From Lacisediminihabitans sp040549465 (lineage in GTDB: Bacteria > Actinomycetota > Actinomycetes > Actinomycetales > Microbacteriaceae): 64,000 nt of DNA. Made by a program: the position numbers and the translations under genes. The stretch spans positions 1-64,000 of the forward strand of contig NZ_JBEPTL010000007.1 of assembly GCF_040549465.1 (NCBI RefSeq). Direction: 5' to 3'. This document shows positions 16,336-24,747 of this stretch, one piece after another (position 1 is the first letter of the stretch; every line of letters begins with the position of its first letter). The notes beneath the pieces were generated by a model. The model was not told the origin of the DNA. It did not search any database and saw only the letters and a list, made by a program, of their open reading frames with translations.

Positions 16336-17004
16336 GTGGAACATCTGGCCACCCGGAATTGGCTCATTAATGTCCGTGGGGTCCTGTTCAACATGGACGG
16401 CACGCTCGTCGACTCCTCGGCCGTCGTGGAAGCGCTCTGGGGCGCGTTCGCTCGCAAGTACGACCTCGACATCGGAGAATTGCTGGACTACTCGCACGGG
16501 CGCCAGACTAGGGACACGGTTTTCCGATTCCTCCCGGACGACCTCGACCCACACGCCGCGGCCATTGAGTTTCAAGATGAAGAACTATTTCGCCTCGATG
16601 GGATCCGCGAAATCGGCGGGGCGGCTGCCTTCGTCCATGAAATGATATCCAGAGTTCCGGTCGCGATCGTTACGTCGGCGGCACGACAGTTGGCGTTGCG
16701 GCGCCTTCGTGCAGCGGGGGTGGGAGTGCCTTCGCTCGTGATTGCCGCCGAAGATGTCAAGAAGGGTAAGCCAGACCCTGAGGGCTATATTATCGCCGCG
16801 GCGAGGCTGGGAATCCGAATCGAAGATTGCGTAATTTTCGAAGACGCGGACGCTGGGATCGATGCAGCGATTGCTTCCGGCGGGAGGGTAGTGGTGGTCG
16901 GCCAGCGTGCTCGAGTGAGGAACGGTATCGCCTCCGTGGCCGACTTTAGAGATCTTTCCGTACTCGGGAACCGTGACACAGACACCGTCGAGATCGATTA
17001 CTGA
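16336..17004 (+). CDS. HAD-superfamily protein with Asn at the nucleophile position
   Basis: A 222-residue protein of the beta-phosphoglucomutase/sugar-phosphatase type, with GTG start. Motif I reads FNMDGTLVDSS, so the nucleophilic Asp (residue 19) is Asn, while the second acid D21 is kept. Motif II is IVTSAA, motif III is the Lys in KKGKPDP, and motif IV is FEDADAGIDAA. All other elements look intact, so the gene is not decaying. It ends 30 bases before the left end of the IS3-like element. It may bind a sugar phosphate without hydrolysing it, or may have lost activity recently. Confidence 0.85.
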   Translation: MEHLATRNWLINVRGVLFNMDGTLVDSSAVVEALWGAFARKYDLDIGELLDYSHGRQTRDTVFRFLPDDLDPHAAAIEFQDEELFRLDGIREIGGAAAFVHEMISRVPVAIVTSAARQLALRRLRAAGVGVPSLVIAAEDVKKGKPDPEGYIIAAARLGIRIEDCVIFEDADAGIDAAIASGGRVVVVGQRARVRNGIASVADFRDLSVLGNRDTDTVEIDY

Positions 17005-17108
17005 TCTATAACGCTGCGTTAGGTATGCCCTACGTGTCAGGGTGAGTTGAGGCCAGTAGCTCAGAGCAAGTCCGCCGTTTGACGTAGGGCGAGAATCAGG
17101 AAGTCCCG

Positions 17109-17555
17109 ATGATGTCCAGCCCGTCTTTGATTGCCGTGGGCGACGATGGTCCGATGAGTAAGAACAGCAGTCCCGGCCCCCGCGCGGGTGGACCCACGCC
17201 CCGGCGGTCGTTCACGCCGAAGCAGAAGCTGGAGCACTTGGCCGCGTATGAGGATGCGATCTCCCAGAACGGGGGCGGTGCGTATCTGCGCGAGCAGGGT
17301 ATCTATTCTTCCCAGATCACGGAGTGGCGAAAGCTGCGGGATGCGGGCGTGCTGCAGGGCAAGAAGCCTGGTGAGAAGATCGGCCGCCTTACGCCCGAGC
17401 AGGCGGAGATCGCGAGGCTTCGCCGCCAGCTTGATCTGACGGAACGGCGTTTGGCTACGACGGGGGTGGCGTTGGAGATCATGTCAAAAATGCACGAGCT
17501 ACTCGAAAGTCTTTCGAAGAGCTCGCGGGACGAAACACCGCAGACGAAACCGTGA
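17109..17555 (+). CDS. IS3-like transposase OrfA
   Basis: A 148-residue DNA-binding subunit. It has a helix-turn-helix of the IS3 OrfA kind (RRSFTPKQKLEHLAAYEDA, then GIYSSQITEWRKLRDAGVL) followed by a leucine-zipper-like stretch (EIARLRRQLDLTERRL). The likely start is the ATG at 17109, or the later ATG at 17154 giving MSKNSSPG. Its stop overlaps the OrfB start. An A5 run at 17486-17490 lies where the -1 frame becomes open, and could serve for ribosomal frameshifting. Confidence 0.85.
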   Translation: MMSSPSLIAVGDDGPMSKNSSPGPRAGGPTPRRSFTPKQKLEHLAAYEDAISQNGGGAYLREQGIYSSQITEWRKLRDAGVLQGKKPGEKIGRLTPEQAEIARLRRQLDLTERRLATTGVALEIMSKMHELLESLSKSSRDETPQTKP

Positions 17556-18556
17556 TGAGCACCTACCGTGCTCTGACCCGCCGAGGAGTGTCCACCCGGA
17601 CCGCCGCGGCGTTGGTCGGGTTGCCGCGGTCGACGGCGACCCGGACGCCACGCACCCCGGTGGCGGGGCCGGTGTTGGTGCCGGCGAACAAGCTCGATCT
17701 CCTCGAGCGGGCCCGGATCCTGGCCGTGATGAACTCGCCCCGGTTCGTGGACTTACCGCCGATCCAGATCTACGCGCAGCTGCTGGACGAGGGCGTGTAT
17801 TTGGCGTCGATTTCAACGATCTACCGGGTGTTGGCCGAGAACAAGCAGGTCAAGGAACGCCGCCGGCTGGCCCGCCATCCGGCCCGGGCGGTCCCGGAAC
17901 TGGTCGCCACCGCACCGGGCCAGGTTTATACGTGGGACATCACGAAGCTGGCGGGCCCGATCAAGGGCAAGTACTTCGACTGCTACGTGATGATCGATAT
18001 CTTCTCCCGCTACATCGTCGGCGCGAAGGTCCACCCGGCCGAGTCCGCGGTCCTGGCCGCGGAAATGATGACGGAAACGTTCGGCATCCACGGCACCCCG
18101 CGGGTCGTTCACGCGGACCAGGGCACGTCGATGACGAGCAAGACCGTCACCGCGTTGTTGTCGGATCTGGAGGTCACCAAGTCGCACTCCCGGCCCCGGG
18201 TCAGTAACGATAACCCGTACTCGGAGGCGTGGTTCAAAACCCTCAAGTTCGCACCGGTGTTCCCGGAACGCTTCAATAGCCTCGGCGACGCGAGACGCTT
18301 CATGGACACCTTCGTCGAGGGCTACAACCACACCCACCGCCACACCGGCATCGGGCTGAACACGCCCGCAGACGTCCACTACGGCCTCGCGGCCGGCAAA
18401 GCCGCCGAGCGGTCCGCGACCCTGGCCGAAGCCCGGGCCCGGAACCCGGAACGCTTCAGCACCAACCTCGACCCCAAGATCCTCGCCACCCCCGACGCAG
18501 CGTGGATAAACAAGCCCACCGAAGCACAAGAAGACGAGCCGAAACTAGCCGCCTAA
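17552..18556 (+). CDS. IS3-like transposase OrfB (DDE integrase)
   Basis: A 334-residue rve-type catalytic subunit. The acidic triad can be placed in TWDITKLAG, VHADQGTSM and the Glu of NPYSEAWFKTLK. A typical YNHTHRHTGIGLNTPADVHYG segment follows. The frame is intact, so the transposase is probably functional. It is expressed either by coupling through the GTGA overlap or as an OrfAB fusion after a -1 frameshift. Confidence 0.9.
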   Translation: MMSTYRALTRRGVSTRTAAALVGLPRSTATRTPRTPVAGPVLVPANKLDLLERARILAVMNSPRFVDLPPIQIYAQLLDEGVYLASISTIYRVLAENKQVKERRRLARHPARAVPELVATAPGQVYTWDITKLAGPIKGKYFDCYVMIDIFSRYIVGAKVHPAESAVLAAEMMTETFGIHGTPRVVHADQGTSMTSKTVTALLSDLEVTKSHSRPRVSNDNPYSEAWFKTLKFAPVFPERFNSLGDARRFMDTFVEGYNHTHRHTGIGLNTPADVHYGLAAGKAAERSATLAEARARNPERFSTNLDPKILATPDAAWINKPTEAQEDEPKLAA

Positions 18557-18584
18557 ACTCACGCTGGCCCCATCCACCTTGACA

Positions 18585-18854
18585 AATTCCGATGACGAGT
18601 ACCTGCTTCTGATGGTCACCCGCAGTACCTGATTATTTGCAGCCGCGGAAGTTTCGCGTGTGGGTTCAAAGACATGAACCGTAATTCGAGCAGGGCGATC
18701 ACTCGTCTTCTCGCTGCGACGTTGGCGCCGTTTTCTGGGTCGTGAGTTTAGTTGTGTTGTATGGGTCCGACATCTCTGTCCCAACCGTCCCAATTATTCG
18801 AGTCACAGCTGGATCCCCAGCCGCAAGGAGACGGGAACCTATTCGGCCTCCCTA
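18585..18854. other. Intergenic DNA after IS element, nothing recognised
   Basis: About 270 bases between the IS right end and the decayed DUF1524 gene. Short frames such as the plus-strand DDEYLLLMVTRST stretch match nothing I know. No RNA gene, terminator or repeat is evident. Confidence 0.4.
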
Positions 18855-19201
18855 GGTGTAGATAATGCGGGTATCGCAACCGTTGTGGTCGGTGTCTTAC
18901 CAGGTCGGCCCGAATTGGTCGCGCTGGTAGCCCGTAGCGACCTGCGTGGCCGTCGTGAGCTGGGCCAGCGCCTTGGCTACTGTGGCGGCGTTCACTCGAG
19001 GTGTGCTGCCGTCGTCTGAGACGAAGCCGGCCGCCTCGAGGTGGTCGATCGTGGAGATCCCTCCCACAGTGGGAGACAGGGCTGTCCGCGCCGAGCTTGA
19101 CGATGGGGTGTTTCTGTCGATGGTCGATCGAGTTGGGCGACTCCGATCACGATGGCGTCGATCAGGACCGCCATCGCGGTCGTTGCGAGTTTCGCCTTCA
19201 T
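18855..19201 (-). pseudogene. Decayed secreted DUF1524/HNH nuclease gene
   Basis: An ATG behind GAGGAAAGG opens MKAKLATTAMAVLIDAIVI, a short hydrophobic leader. Past a frameshift, another minus-strand frame reads TGYQRDQFGPTW, then a TAA at 18897-18899, then DTDHNGCDTR in the same frame. The pair GYxRxxFGPxW and DxDHNGCDTRNDIL is the hallmark of secreted DUF1524-type HNH nucleases. Everything after CDTR, including the catalytic HNH region, is missing. The gene therefore carries a frameshift, a nonsense codon and a 3' truncation. Confidence 0.6.
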
Positions 19202-19335
19202 GGGTTTCCTTTCCTCAGGCTCTCTCTATTGCAAGGTGCTCTGAGTCTGGATTTTGGGACAAATTACCTTCGGCGAGGTTGGGCACGAGGACGAAGAACA
19301 CCCGGTGGAACAGGGCTTCGCTGGGCAGGAGGTCG

Positions 19336-20181
19336 TCATGACGCGAACGCCTGCAGCCCGGCGACCGTCACCAGTTCGAGCTTTTCGGCATCGACAGAGG
19401 CGGGAATCGCTGAGTAGGCGATGATCCGTAGGTCGCTGTCGGGCACCGTCAGAACGTCGCAGTCGAGGGTGAGCGACCCCACCGTCGGGTGCCGGAACGT
19501 CTTGCGATCGGAATGGCGAGCCGCGACATCCGCTTTGCCCCAGAGTGTCTCGAAAACTGGTGAGTCGCGGCGAAGCTCGGAGATCAGGCCAGCGAGCCCG
19601 GCATCCTGCGGATAGCGTCCGCTCGCCATGCGCAGATCTGCGACCATCGATGCCTCGAAGGCCGCGATCTCTTGCGCGCTTCGCTCCAGGAGAGGGTCCA
19701 CTGTACGGAAATGCCGCCAGGCGATGTTGAGCTCCCGACCGCGGCGTGACGAGGGATCGCCGACCAGGGAGGTCCAGGCGGCGTTCCAGGAGAGAAGCGT
19801 CCAGTCGACGCTGAATACTCCGACCGGGAGGTCGGACATACGATCGAGCAAACGTTGGGTACTCGGCGGAACGTGGCGCGGCACGAGAGAGTCGCTCGGT
19901 GCGAGTTCGCCGGCCACCCGGAACAGGTGGTCGCGCTCGAATTTCGAGAGCCGCAGCGCTCGGGCGAGGGCAGTGAGCACCTGCGGCGAGGGGTTCTCCG
20001 ATCGTCCCTGCTCGAGCCGGACGATGTAGTCCACGGACAGTCCGGCCAGGGAGGCGAGTTCCTCGCGACGCAATCCGGCAGCCCGGCGCACTCCGCCATG
20101 AGGGAGGCCCGCATCCGCCGGGGAGAGCCGGTCACGCCAGGAACGCAGCACGATGGCCAGTTCGCCGTGGGAGTTGCTCAT
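19336..20181 (-). CDS. XRE-family regulator with MmyB-like ligand domain
   Basis: A 281-residue regulator. The N-terminal helix-turn-helix (GLRREELASLAGLSVDYIVRLEQGR) is followed by the large MmyB-type domain (HVPPSTQRLLDRM, FSVDWTLLSWNAAWTSLVGDPS, AARHSDRKTFRHPTVGSLTLDCDVL). The ATG at 20181 gives MSNSHGELA, the usual start; the longer frame extends over the SDR gene in antisense. It is divergent from the SDR at 20284 with a 102-base gap, the standard arrangement for an XRE/MmyB regulator and its target oxidoreductase. Confidence 0.92.
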   Translation of the reverse strand: MSNSHGELAIVLRSWRDRLSPADAGLPHGGVRRAAGLRREELASLAGLSVDYIVRLEQGRSENPSPQVLTALARALRLSKFERDHLFRVAGELAPSDSLVPRHVPPSTQRLLDRMSDLPVGVFSVDWTLLSWNAAWTSLVGDPSSRRGRELNIAWRHFRTVDPLLERSAQEIAAFEASMVADLRMASGRYPQDAGLAGLISELRRDSPVFETLWGKADVAARHSDRKTFRHPTVGSLTLDCDVLTVPDSDLRIIAYSAIPASVDAEKLELVTVAGLQAFAS

Positions 20182-20283
20182 GCATCCAGTCTGCTCCGTC
20201 TCCGACAAAACACGGTGGTATTGGCGGTCCCATGGACGACTGAGGTGATGGTTGTCTGCCGGACAGTGACGGATGCTGGAGCA

Positions 20284-20979
20284 ATGACACTCACACTCAT
20301 CACAGGGGCCAATAAGGGCCTCGGCTTCGAAACAGCGAGGCGACTCATCGGCCTCGGTCACACCGTCTACATTGGCGCCCGGGATGCCGCGAAAGGGCAG
20401 GAGGCCGCCGACAGCCTCGGCGCACGATTCGTGCAACTCGATGTCACCGACCAGCAATCGGTGGATGCGGCAGCGAGACATCTGCGGGAGAACGAGGGCA
20501 GCCTCGACGTGCTCATCAACAACGCGGGAATCGCCGGTGACCATATCGCGCCGCCGGATGCGACAGCCGACGACGTGCGACACGTCTTCGACACCAACGT
20601 CTTCGGGCTCGTCCGGGTGACCCACTCCTTCCTGCCTCTGCTGCAGGAGTCCGACACCCCGGTGATCGTCAACGTCACCAGCGGCATGGGGTCTTTCGCG
20701 GTCACGATGGACCCGGCGAGGTTCGAGTCGACACTGCAATCCGTCGCCTATTCGCCGTCGAAGACCGCCGTGACGATGATGACGACCCAGTATGCGAAAT
20801 CTTTGCCGGGCATCCGCATCAACGCCGTCGATCCCGGGTACACCGGCACCGATCTGAACAGTTTCCGGGGGACCCAGACCGTCGAGCAGGGCACCGACGC
20901 TATCGTGCGCCTGGCGACGATCGGCCAGGACGGACCAACAGGTACCTTCCAGGACGCAGCAGGAACAGTGCCATGGTGA
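20284..20979 (+). CDS. SDR-family oxidoreductase
   Basis: A 231-residue short-chain dehydrogenase with TGANKGLGFE, INNAGIAG, the Ser of VTSGMGSF and YSPSK. It closes with GPTGTFQDAAGTVPW, the usual end of the carbonyl-reductase-like branch. It is probably NADPH-dependent, given the N-K-G cofactor loop. It is divergent from the MmyB-type regulator and is its likely target. Confidence 0.92.
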   Translation: MTLTLITGANKGLGFETARRLIGLGHTVYIGARDAAKGQEAADSLGARFVQLDVTDQQSVDAAARHLRENEGSLDVLINNAGIAGDHIAPPDATADDVRHVFDTNVFGLVRVTHSFLPLLQESDTPVIVNVTSGMGSFAVTMDPARFESTLQSVAYSPSKTAVTMMTTQYAKSLPGIRINAVDPGYTGTDLNSFRGTQTVEQGTDAIVRLATIGQDGPTGTFQDAAGTVPW

Positions 20980-21020
20980 ACTGAAGTGCGCCAGCCTCGA
21001 GGAGACGGTCGTCGGCGCCC

Positions 21021-21758
21021 TCAGCCCAACACGCTGTCGAGGGCGTCGGTGATCGCCGTTCGCGCCTGCCTGCTGGTGATGGTGGCTGTTCTGTCGCCCG
21101 GCTGCACCCCGTAGTCGCCGAAGGCGGCATGGTTCGCTCCGGCGATCTCCACGAAATCGGCGTCGGCCGGCAGCAGCGGCTTGGTCGAGGCAATTTTCGC
21201 GGGCGTGCTGAGCCCGTCCCGGCTTCCGCCGATGCTGAGCACATCGAGGCGGGGGCGAGAGAGGTCGTTCGCGCAGTAGCTCCCGAAGAGTACAAGGCCA
21301 GCGACATCCTTCGAATCGGCCAGCATGCAGGCGCGCACGCCGCCGAGAGAGTGCCCGCCGACAAACCAGCGGGTGACATCTGGCGCGTCGGTGGTAAAGG
21401 TCGCCAGCGGCCGCTGGTCGAAGAATGCCAGGTTGAGCGTGGGCTTTGTGATCACGACGGTCACGCCTTTTTCCACGATGCCGGAGAGCTTGTACATGTA
21501 GGCATAGGGGTCGACTTTGGCGCCGGGAATGAAGACCAGGCCGGTACCGGTGGCCCCGTGGCGCGGGATGAGCACTATCGAATGATCTGTCGACTCCACA
21601 GAGATGGATGCGTCGTTCCAGGCCTTCAGCGCGATGACGCGGTCACCCTGCATGACGATGTTCGCCCACGCCGCGAAGCCGACAACGACGACGATGAGCA
21701 CTGCGACGACAGCCACGACGATACGAACCGCGCGACGACCGGCTGTGCGTAAGGTCAC
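21021..21758 (-). CDS. Membrane-anchored alpha/beta hydrolase
   Basis: A 245-residue protein with one N-terminal transmembrane anchor (IVVAVVAVLIVVVVGFAAW). The hydrolase domain appears to face outside. It carries the nucleophile motif GGHSLGG, an acid in SIGGSRDGL and a His in GANHAAFGDYG. It belongs to the abhydrolase_5 type and acts on an unknown ester or lipid. Its start overlaps the stop of the upstream XRE regulator (ATGA), so the pair is co-translated. Confidence 0.88.
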   Translation of the reverse strand: MTLRTAGRRAVRIVVAVVAVLIVVVVGFAAWANIVMQGDRVIALKAWNDASISVESTDHSIVLIPRHGATGTGLVFIPGAKVDPYAYMYKLSGIVEKGVTVVITKPTLNLAFFDQRPLATFTTDAPDVTRWFVGGHSLGGVRACMLADSKDVAGLVLFGSYCANDLSRPRLDVLSIGGSRDGLSTPAKIASTKPLLPADADFVEIAGANHAAFGDYGVQPGDRTATITSRQARTAITDALDSVLG

Positions 21759-22639
21759 GTGGCCCGTCGCCGGGATTCGAGCGATACCGGTGCCGGGAGG
21801 GGGGTCTCGTCATCCTGTTCGCCGGCCGCGATCCTGGCGAGCCGGCGAAGGCCGACCTCCGACGGCGTGCCTGGCTCGGCGTGGAAGATCACCAGCACCT
21901 GTCCGCTGGTTCCCTCGATGCTGAACTTCTCGTAGTGCAGGTCGAGAGCGCCGACCTCCGGATGCTGCATCAGGGAGATTCCGCCGGCCTTGGGTCGCAC
22001 CTCCTGCTGTGCCCACAACTGCCGGAACCGCTCGCTGCGCAGCGACAGCTCGCCGACGAGCTGCGCGAGTTGCGGATCATCCGTCTCCGAGCCGACCGTC
22101 GCGCGCAGGCCCGCGACGATGCGCTCGGTCATCCCTTCCCAGTCCCGGTTGAATTCCTGCATGCCGGGGTCGAGCAAGGCAGAGCGCAGGGCGTTCGCCC
22201 CGACTTTATAGATTGGCGAGAGCGCTACGGCGAGCGCGTTGGACGCCAGCACGTTCATGTGGCGTCCGTGCACAATGGCGGCCTGGTTCGTCCATGACGA
22301 TACGAGGTACTCGAGGCTCGGCGACACGTACTCTGGCCCCGGATCGGCGCGGCGACGGCCGGTCGTGGGATGGGCGAGACGATGCAGGTGGGCTGTGGCA
22401 TCCGCGTCGAGCTGCAGTGCCATGGCGAGGCCATCGAGCACCTGGTCGGTGGGGTGCAGGTCGAGACCCTGCTCGAGTCGCAGATAGTGGTCGGAGCTGA
22501 TGCCGGCCAGTTGCGCGGCCTCCTCGCGGCGCAGGCCGAGCACGCGTCGTCGACCGGTGCCGGGCAGCCCTGCTTCTTCCGGGGTGAGAAGTTCTCGGCG
22601 GGCGCGGAGGTACTCGCCCAGGGGGCTGCCTGTTTCCAT
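21755..22639 (-). CDS. XRE-family regulator with MmyB-like ligand domain
   Basis: A 294-residue homologue of the regulator at 19336. The helix-turn-helix is GLRREEAAQLAGISSDHYLRLEQGLD; the C-terminal domain has YLVSSWTNQAAIVHGRHMNVLASN and QHPEVGALDLHYEKF. It heads a two-gene unit with the membrane hydrolase at 21021, which it overlaps. The ATG at 22639 gives METGSPLGEYLRARREL, the common start for the family. Confidence 0.92.
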   Translation of the reverse strand: METGSPLGEYLRARRELLTPEEAGLPGTGRRRVLGLRREEAAQLAGISSDHYLRLEQGLDLHPTDQVLDGLAMALQLDADATAHLHRLAHPTTGRRRADPGPEYVSPSLEYLVSSWTNQAAIVHGRHMNVLASNALAVALSPIYKVGANALRSALLDPGMQEFNRDWEGMTERIVAGLRATVGSETDDPQLAQLVGELSLRSERFRQLWAQQEVRPKAGGISLMQHPEVGALDLHYEKFSIEGTSGQVLVIFHAEPGTPSEVGLRRLARIAAGEQDDETPLPAPVSLESRRRAT

Positions 22640-22773
22640 TGCTCCACCCTACGCAGATGAGGGAAGGCGCGTCAGCGTGTCTCGGCACGCATACCCAAAC
22701 CACTTTCGTCGCGGCTACGAACCACCCGTGTATCGCCGTCACCCGACAGCGCGTCGATATGAAGGACTTACCC

Positions 22774-23643
22774 ATGATTACAAGTACAGTTCGGCGACTC
22801 TCCCGCACCATCTCCATCGCGGCGGCCGTCATCGCAGGTTTATCTCTCGGCGTTGCCCCCGCGCTCGCCGACACCGCACAGGTCACGGTTCCAATTACCG
22901 CCTCGACCGCGGGATGGATTCGACTGGCACATCTCTCGCCGGACACCGACGCCGTCGATGTGAGGGTGACGGCTAAAGGTTCACGAACAGTGCTCCTCGA
23001 ACTGGACGGTGTCGCCTACGGCGCGGTTTCCGGCTATTCGGCCCTGCCGGCCGGCCGATACACCGTCACGATGACGCCGAGCGGGGCGAAGCGGAGCACC
23101 AAGCCCGTGATCACGTCATCGGTGGTGGTCACCGCGGGACAGAGCACGACGGTTGCCGCGTTCGGCCGGAATGTGCGACTGCGGATGAAGGCCTATCCCG
23201 ACGACCTGGCGTCTCCTGCGGCGGGAGCGGCGCGGATCAGGCTGCTACAGGCTTCTGCGCTGACTCCCGTGGTCTCGGTGGTCACCTCCACCGGCGTCGC
23301 GATAGCCACGGACGCGAGGGCCGGGGCGACCACTCCCTACGTCGAGGTGCCAGCTGGGCCGTGGACGCTCTCGATCGGCGGCCAGAAGCTGAAGTATTCG
23401 GCAACGGTGTCGCTGGCCTCCGGAAGCGTCACGACCGTCGTCGTGCTCGATACGGCGTCCGGAGGGCTGACGGCCAGGCCGATCCTCGACAGCGCTGCCG
23501 CAGCGCAGACGCCGGTGGGCGCCGTACAGACCGGCGGCGGATTTCTCGCACGGACTGTGAAGCGCACCATCCGACGCGGGGCGCTTTCGCCCGCTGACTT
23601 GCATCCATATTCACAGAAGAAGGTGACCCATGGCACGGCATAA
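22774..23643 (+). CDS. Secreted DUF4397 domain protein
   Basis: A 289-residue exported protein. The signal peptide (SIAAAVIAGLSLGVAPALA) is followed by two DUF4397 beta-rich repeats (WIRLAHLSPDTDAVDV, YSALPAGRYTVTMTPSG, then RIRLLQASALTPVVSVVTSTG). The ATG at 22774 is chosen for the GAAGGAC site seven bases upstream; an in-frame ATG at 22759 is the alternative. The C-terminus is basic (VKRTIRRGALSP) with no LPxTG-like sorting signal or tail anchor, although a class F sortase overlaps its end by 14 bases. The two are co-expressed. Confidence 0.88.
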   Translation: MITSTVRRLSRTISIAAAVIAGLSLGVAPALADTAQVTVPITASTAGWIRLAHLSPDTDAVDVRVTAKGSRTVLLELDGVAYGAVSGYSALPAGRYTVTMTPSGAKRSTKPVITSSVVVTAGQSTTVAAFGRNVRLRMKAYPDDLASPAAGAARIRLLQASALTPVVSVVTSTGVAIATDARAGATTPYVEVPAGPWTLSIGGQKLKYSATVSLASGSVTTVVVLDTASGGLTARPILDSAAAAQTPVGAVQTGGGFLARTVKRTIRRGALSPADLHPYSQKKVTHGTA

Positions 23644-24307
23644 GAAAGCTTTCGCCGACCGATCGATGGTCTATCGCTCCACCTGGGTGCTCACCGGTGC
23701 GCTGGCCTTGGGGGTCGTGATGGGTGTGTCGACGGCTGCTGTGATCGCCGGCACGATGACGAGTCGCGGCCAGGCGCAGGGGGCCACGAGCGTGTCGAAG
23801 GTGGGGGATGCCGGACGGCTGCTCGATCCCATCGAAGCTGCGGTAGCAGCGCCGACCTCGGGTATTGTCGCCTCCCATGTCGCGATACCCGATATTGGGG
23901 TTTCCACCGACCTGGAATCCCTCGGCGTCGATGGCGCGGGGGTACTTCACCCTCCGGTCGACCCTGACAAAGCCGGCTGGTATGCCGCCGGAATACTGCC
24001 GGGGCAGGTGGGGGCGGCGGTGATCGCCGGCCACGTGGACTCCGTCACGCGTCCTGCCGTCTTCGAACACCTTGGAGACCTGAAGCCCGGCGCAAAGATC
24101 CTGGTGACCATGTCGGATGGCACGACACTCACTTTCGAGACGCAGTCGACAGATCTCGTGCAGAAAGCCAACTTCCCCACCGGCAGCGTCTATGGAAACG
24201 TTCCGACTCCTCAGTTGCGCGTGATCACCTGCGACGGGCCGTTCGACCGCACAACCGGCCACTACACCGACAACTTCGTCGTTTTCGCCACCCTGGTCGC
24301 TTCCTGA
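23630..24307 (+). CDS. Class F sortase
   Basis: A 225-residue membrane-anchored transpeptidase. One N-terminal transmembrane helix (TWVLTGALALGVVMGVSTAAVIAG) precedes the sortase beta-barrel. The catalytic His is in VIAGHVDS and the Cys in VITCDGPFD, with the conserved Arg equivalent in the TTGHY region not clearly visible. Class F sortases occur in Actinobacteria and often lie beside DUF4397 genes, as here. It would act at the outer membrane face, but its substrate is not evident in the window. Confidence 0.9.
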   Translation: MARHKKAFADRSMVYRSTWVLTGALALGVVMGVSTAAVIAGTMTSRGQAQGATSVSKVGDAGRLLDPIEAAVAAPTSGIVASHVAIPDIGVSTDLESLGVDGAGVLHPPVDPDKAGWYAAGILPGQVGAAVIAGHVDSVTRPAVFEHLGDLKPGAKILVTMSDGTTLTFETQSTDLVQKANFPTGSVYGNVPTPQLRVITCDGPFDRTTGHYTDNFVVFATLVAS

Positions 24308-24337
24308 ATTCAGAGACTCTGACTCTAGGCTGGGTGG

Positions 24338-24715
24338 ATGACCGCCCCGCGCCCCGCATCCGTCGTCCTGTCGTTCGTCGTCGACCTGGTGCTGGTGATC
24401 GCTTTCGTGTTGATCGGGCGCGCGAGCCACGGCGAGGACCTGCCGGGCACCCTCAACACGCTGTGGCCGTTTCCCGTCGGACTGATCGTGGGCTGGCTGG
24501 GGATGCGCGCCTGGGCGTCGCCTCGGCGAGTGGTCTGGACCGGGATCGGGATCTGGGTGGCGACCGTGCTTCTCGGCATGCTGTTGCGCGTGGCGAGCGG
24601 ACAGGGCGTCGAGGTCAGTTTCGTGATCGTCGCTACCATCGTCGTCGCGATCTTCCTGCTCGGCTGGCGGGGGATTGTCGCCCTCGTGGTGCGCCTGCGT
24701 CGCCGCAGCGCCTGA
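24338..24715 (+). CDS. DUF3054 family membrane protein
   Basis: A 125-residue protein with four predicted transmembrane helices. It has the family marks VVDLVLVIAFVLIGRASHGED and TLWPFPVGLIVGWLGMRAW. Function is unknown; it is widespread in Actinobacteria. The stop codon lies in an 18-base direct repeat that continues into the gap downstream. Confidence 0.88.
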   Translation: MTAPRPASVVLSFVVDLVLVIAFVLIGRASHGEDLPGTLNTLWPFPVGLIVGWLGMRAWASPRRVVWTGIGIWVATVLLGMLLRVASGQGVEVSFVIVATIVVAIFLLGWRGIVALVVRLRRRSA

Positions 24716-24747
24716 GTCCTGGCACCGCGCTGAGTCCCGGCACCGAC
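24712..24747 (+). repeat. Tandem 18-base direct repeat over a stop codon
   Basis: CTGAGTCCTGGCACCG at 24712-24727 is repeated as CTGAGTCCCGGCACCG at 24730-24745, an 18-base period with one change in 16 bases. The first copy contains the DUF3054 stop codon. It probably arose by local slippage. Confidence 0.7.

Larger units (their letters stand above)
17035..18584 (+). mobile_element. IS3-family-like insertion sequence
   Basis: Imperfect terminal inverted repeats bound a 1550-base element. The left end TGTCAGGGTGAGTTGAGGCC at 17035 matches the right end, read on the minus strand, TGTCAAGGTGGATGGGGCC from 18584, with a few mismatches and one gap. Both termini read TG...CA. Two overlapping ORFs in a -1 relation encode OrfA and OrfB. 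Flanking bases (ACG before, AAT after) do not form a target duplication, so one flank may have been rearranged. It forms the right edge of the catabolic block. Confidence 0.8.

Noticed and set aside
18640..18680. tRNA-like GGTTCAAA sequence as a possible attachment site
   Set aside because: No acceptor, anticodon or D stem can be formed around it, and no integrase gene is near.
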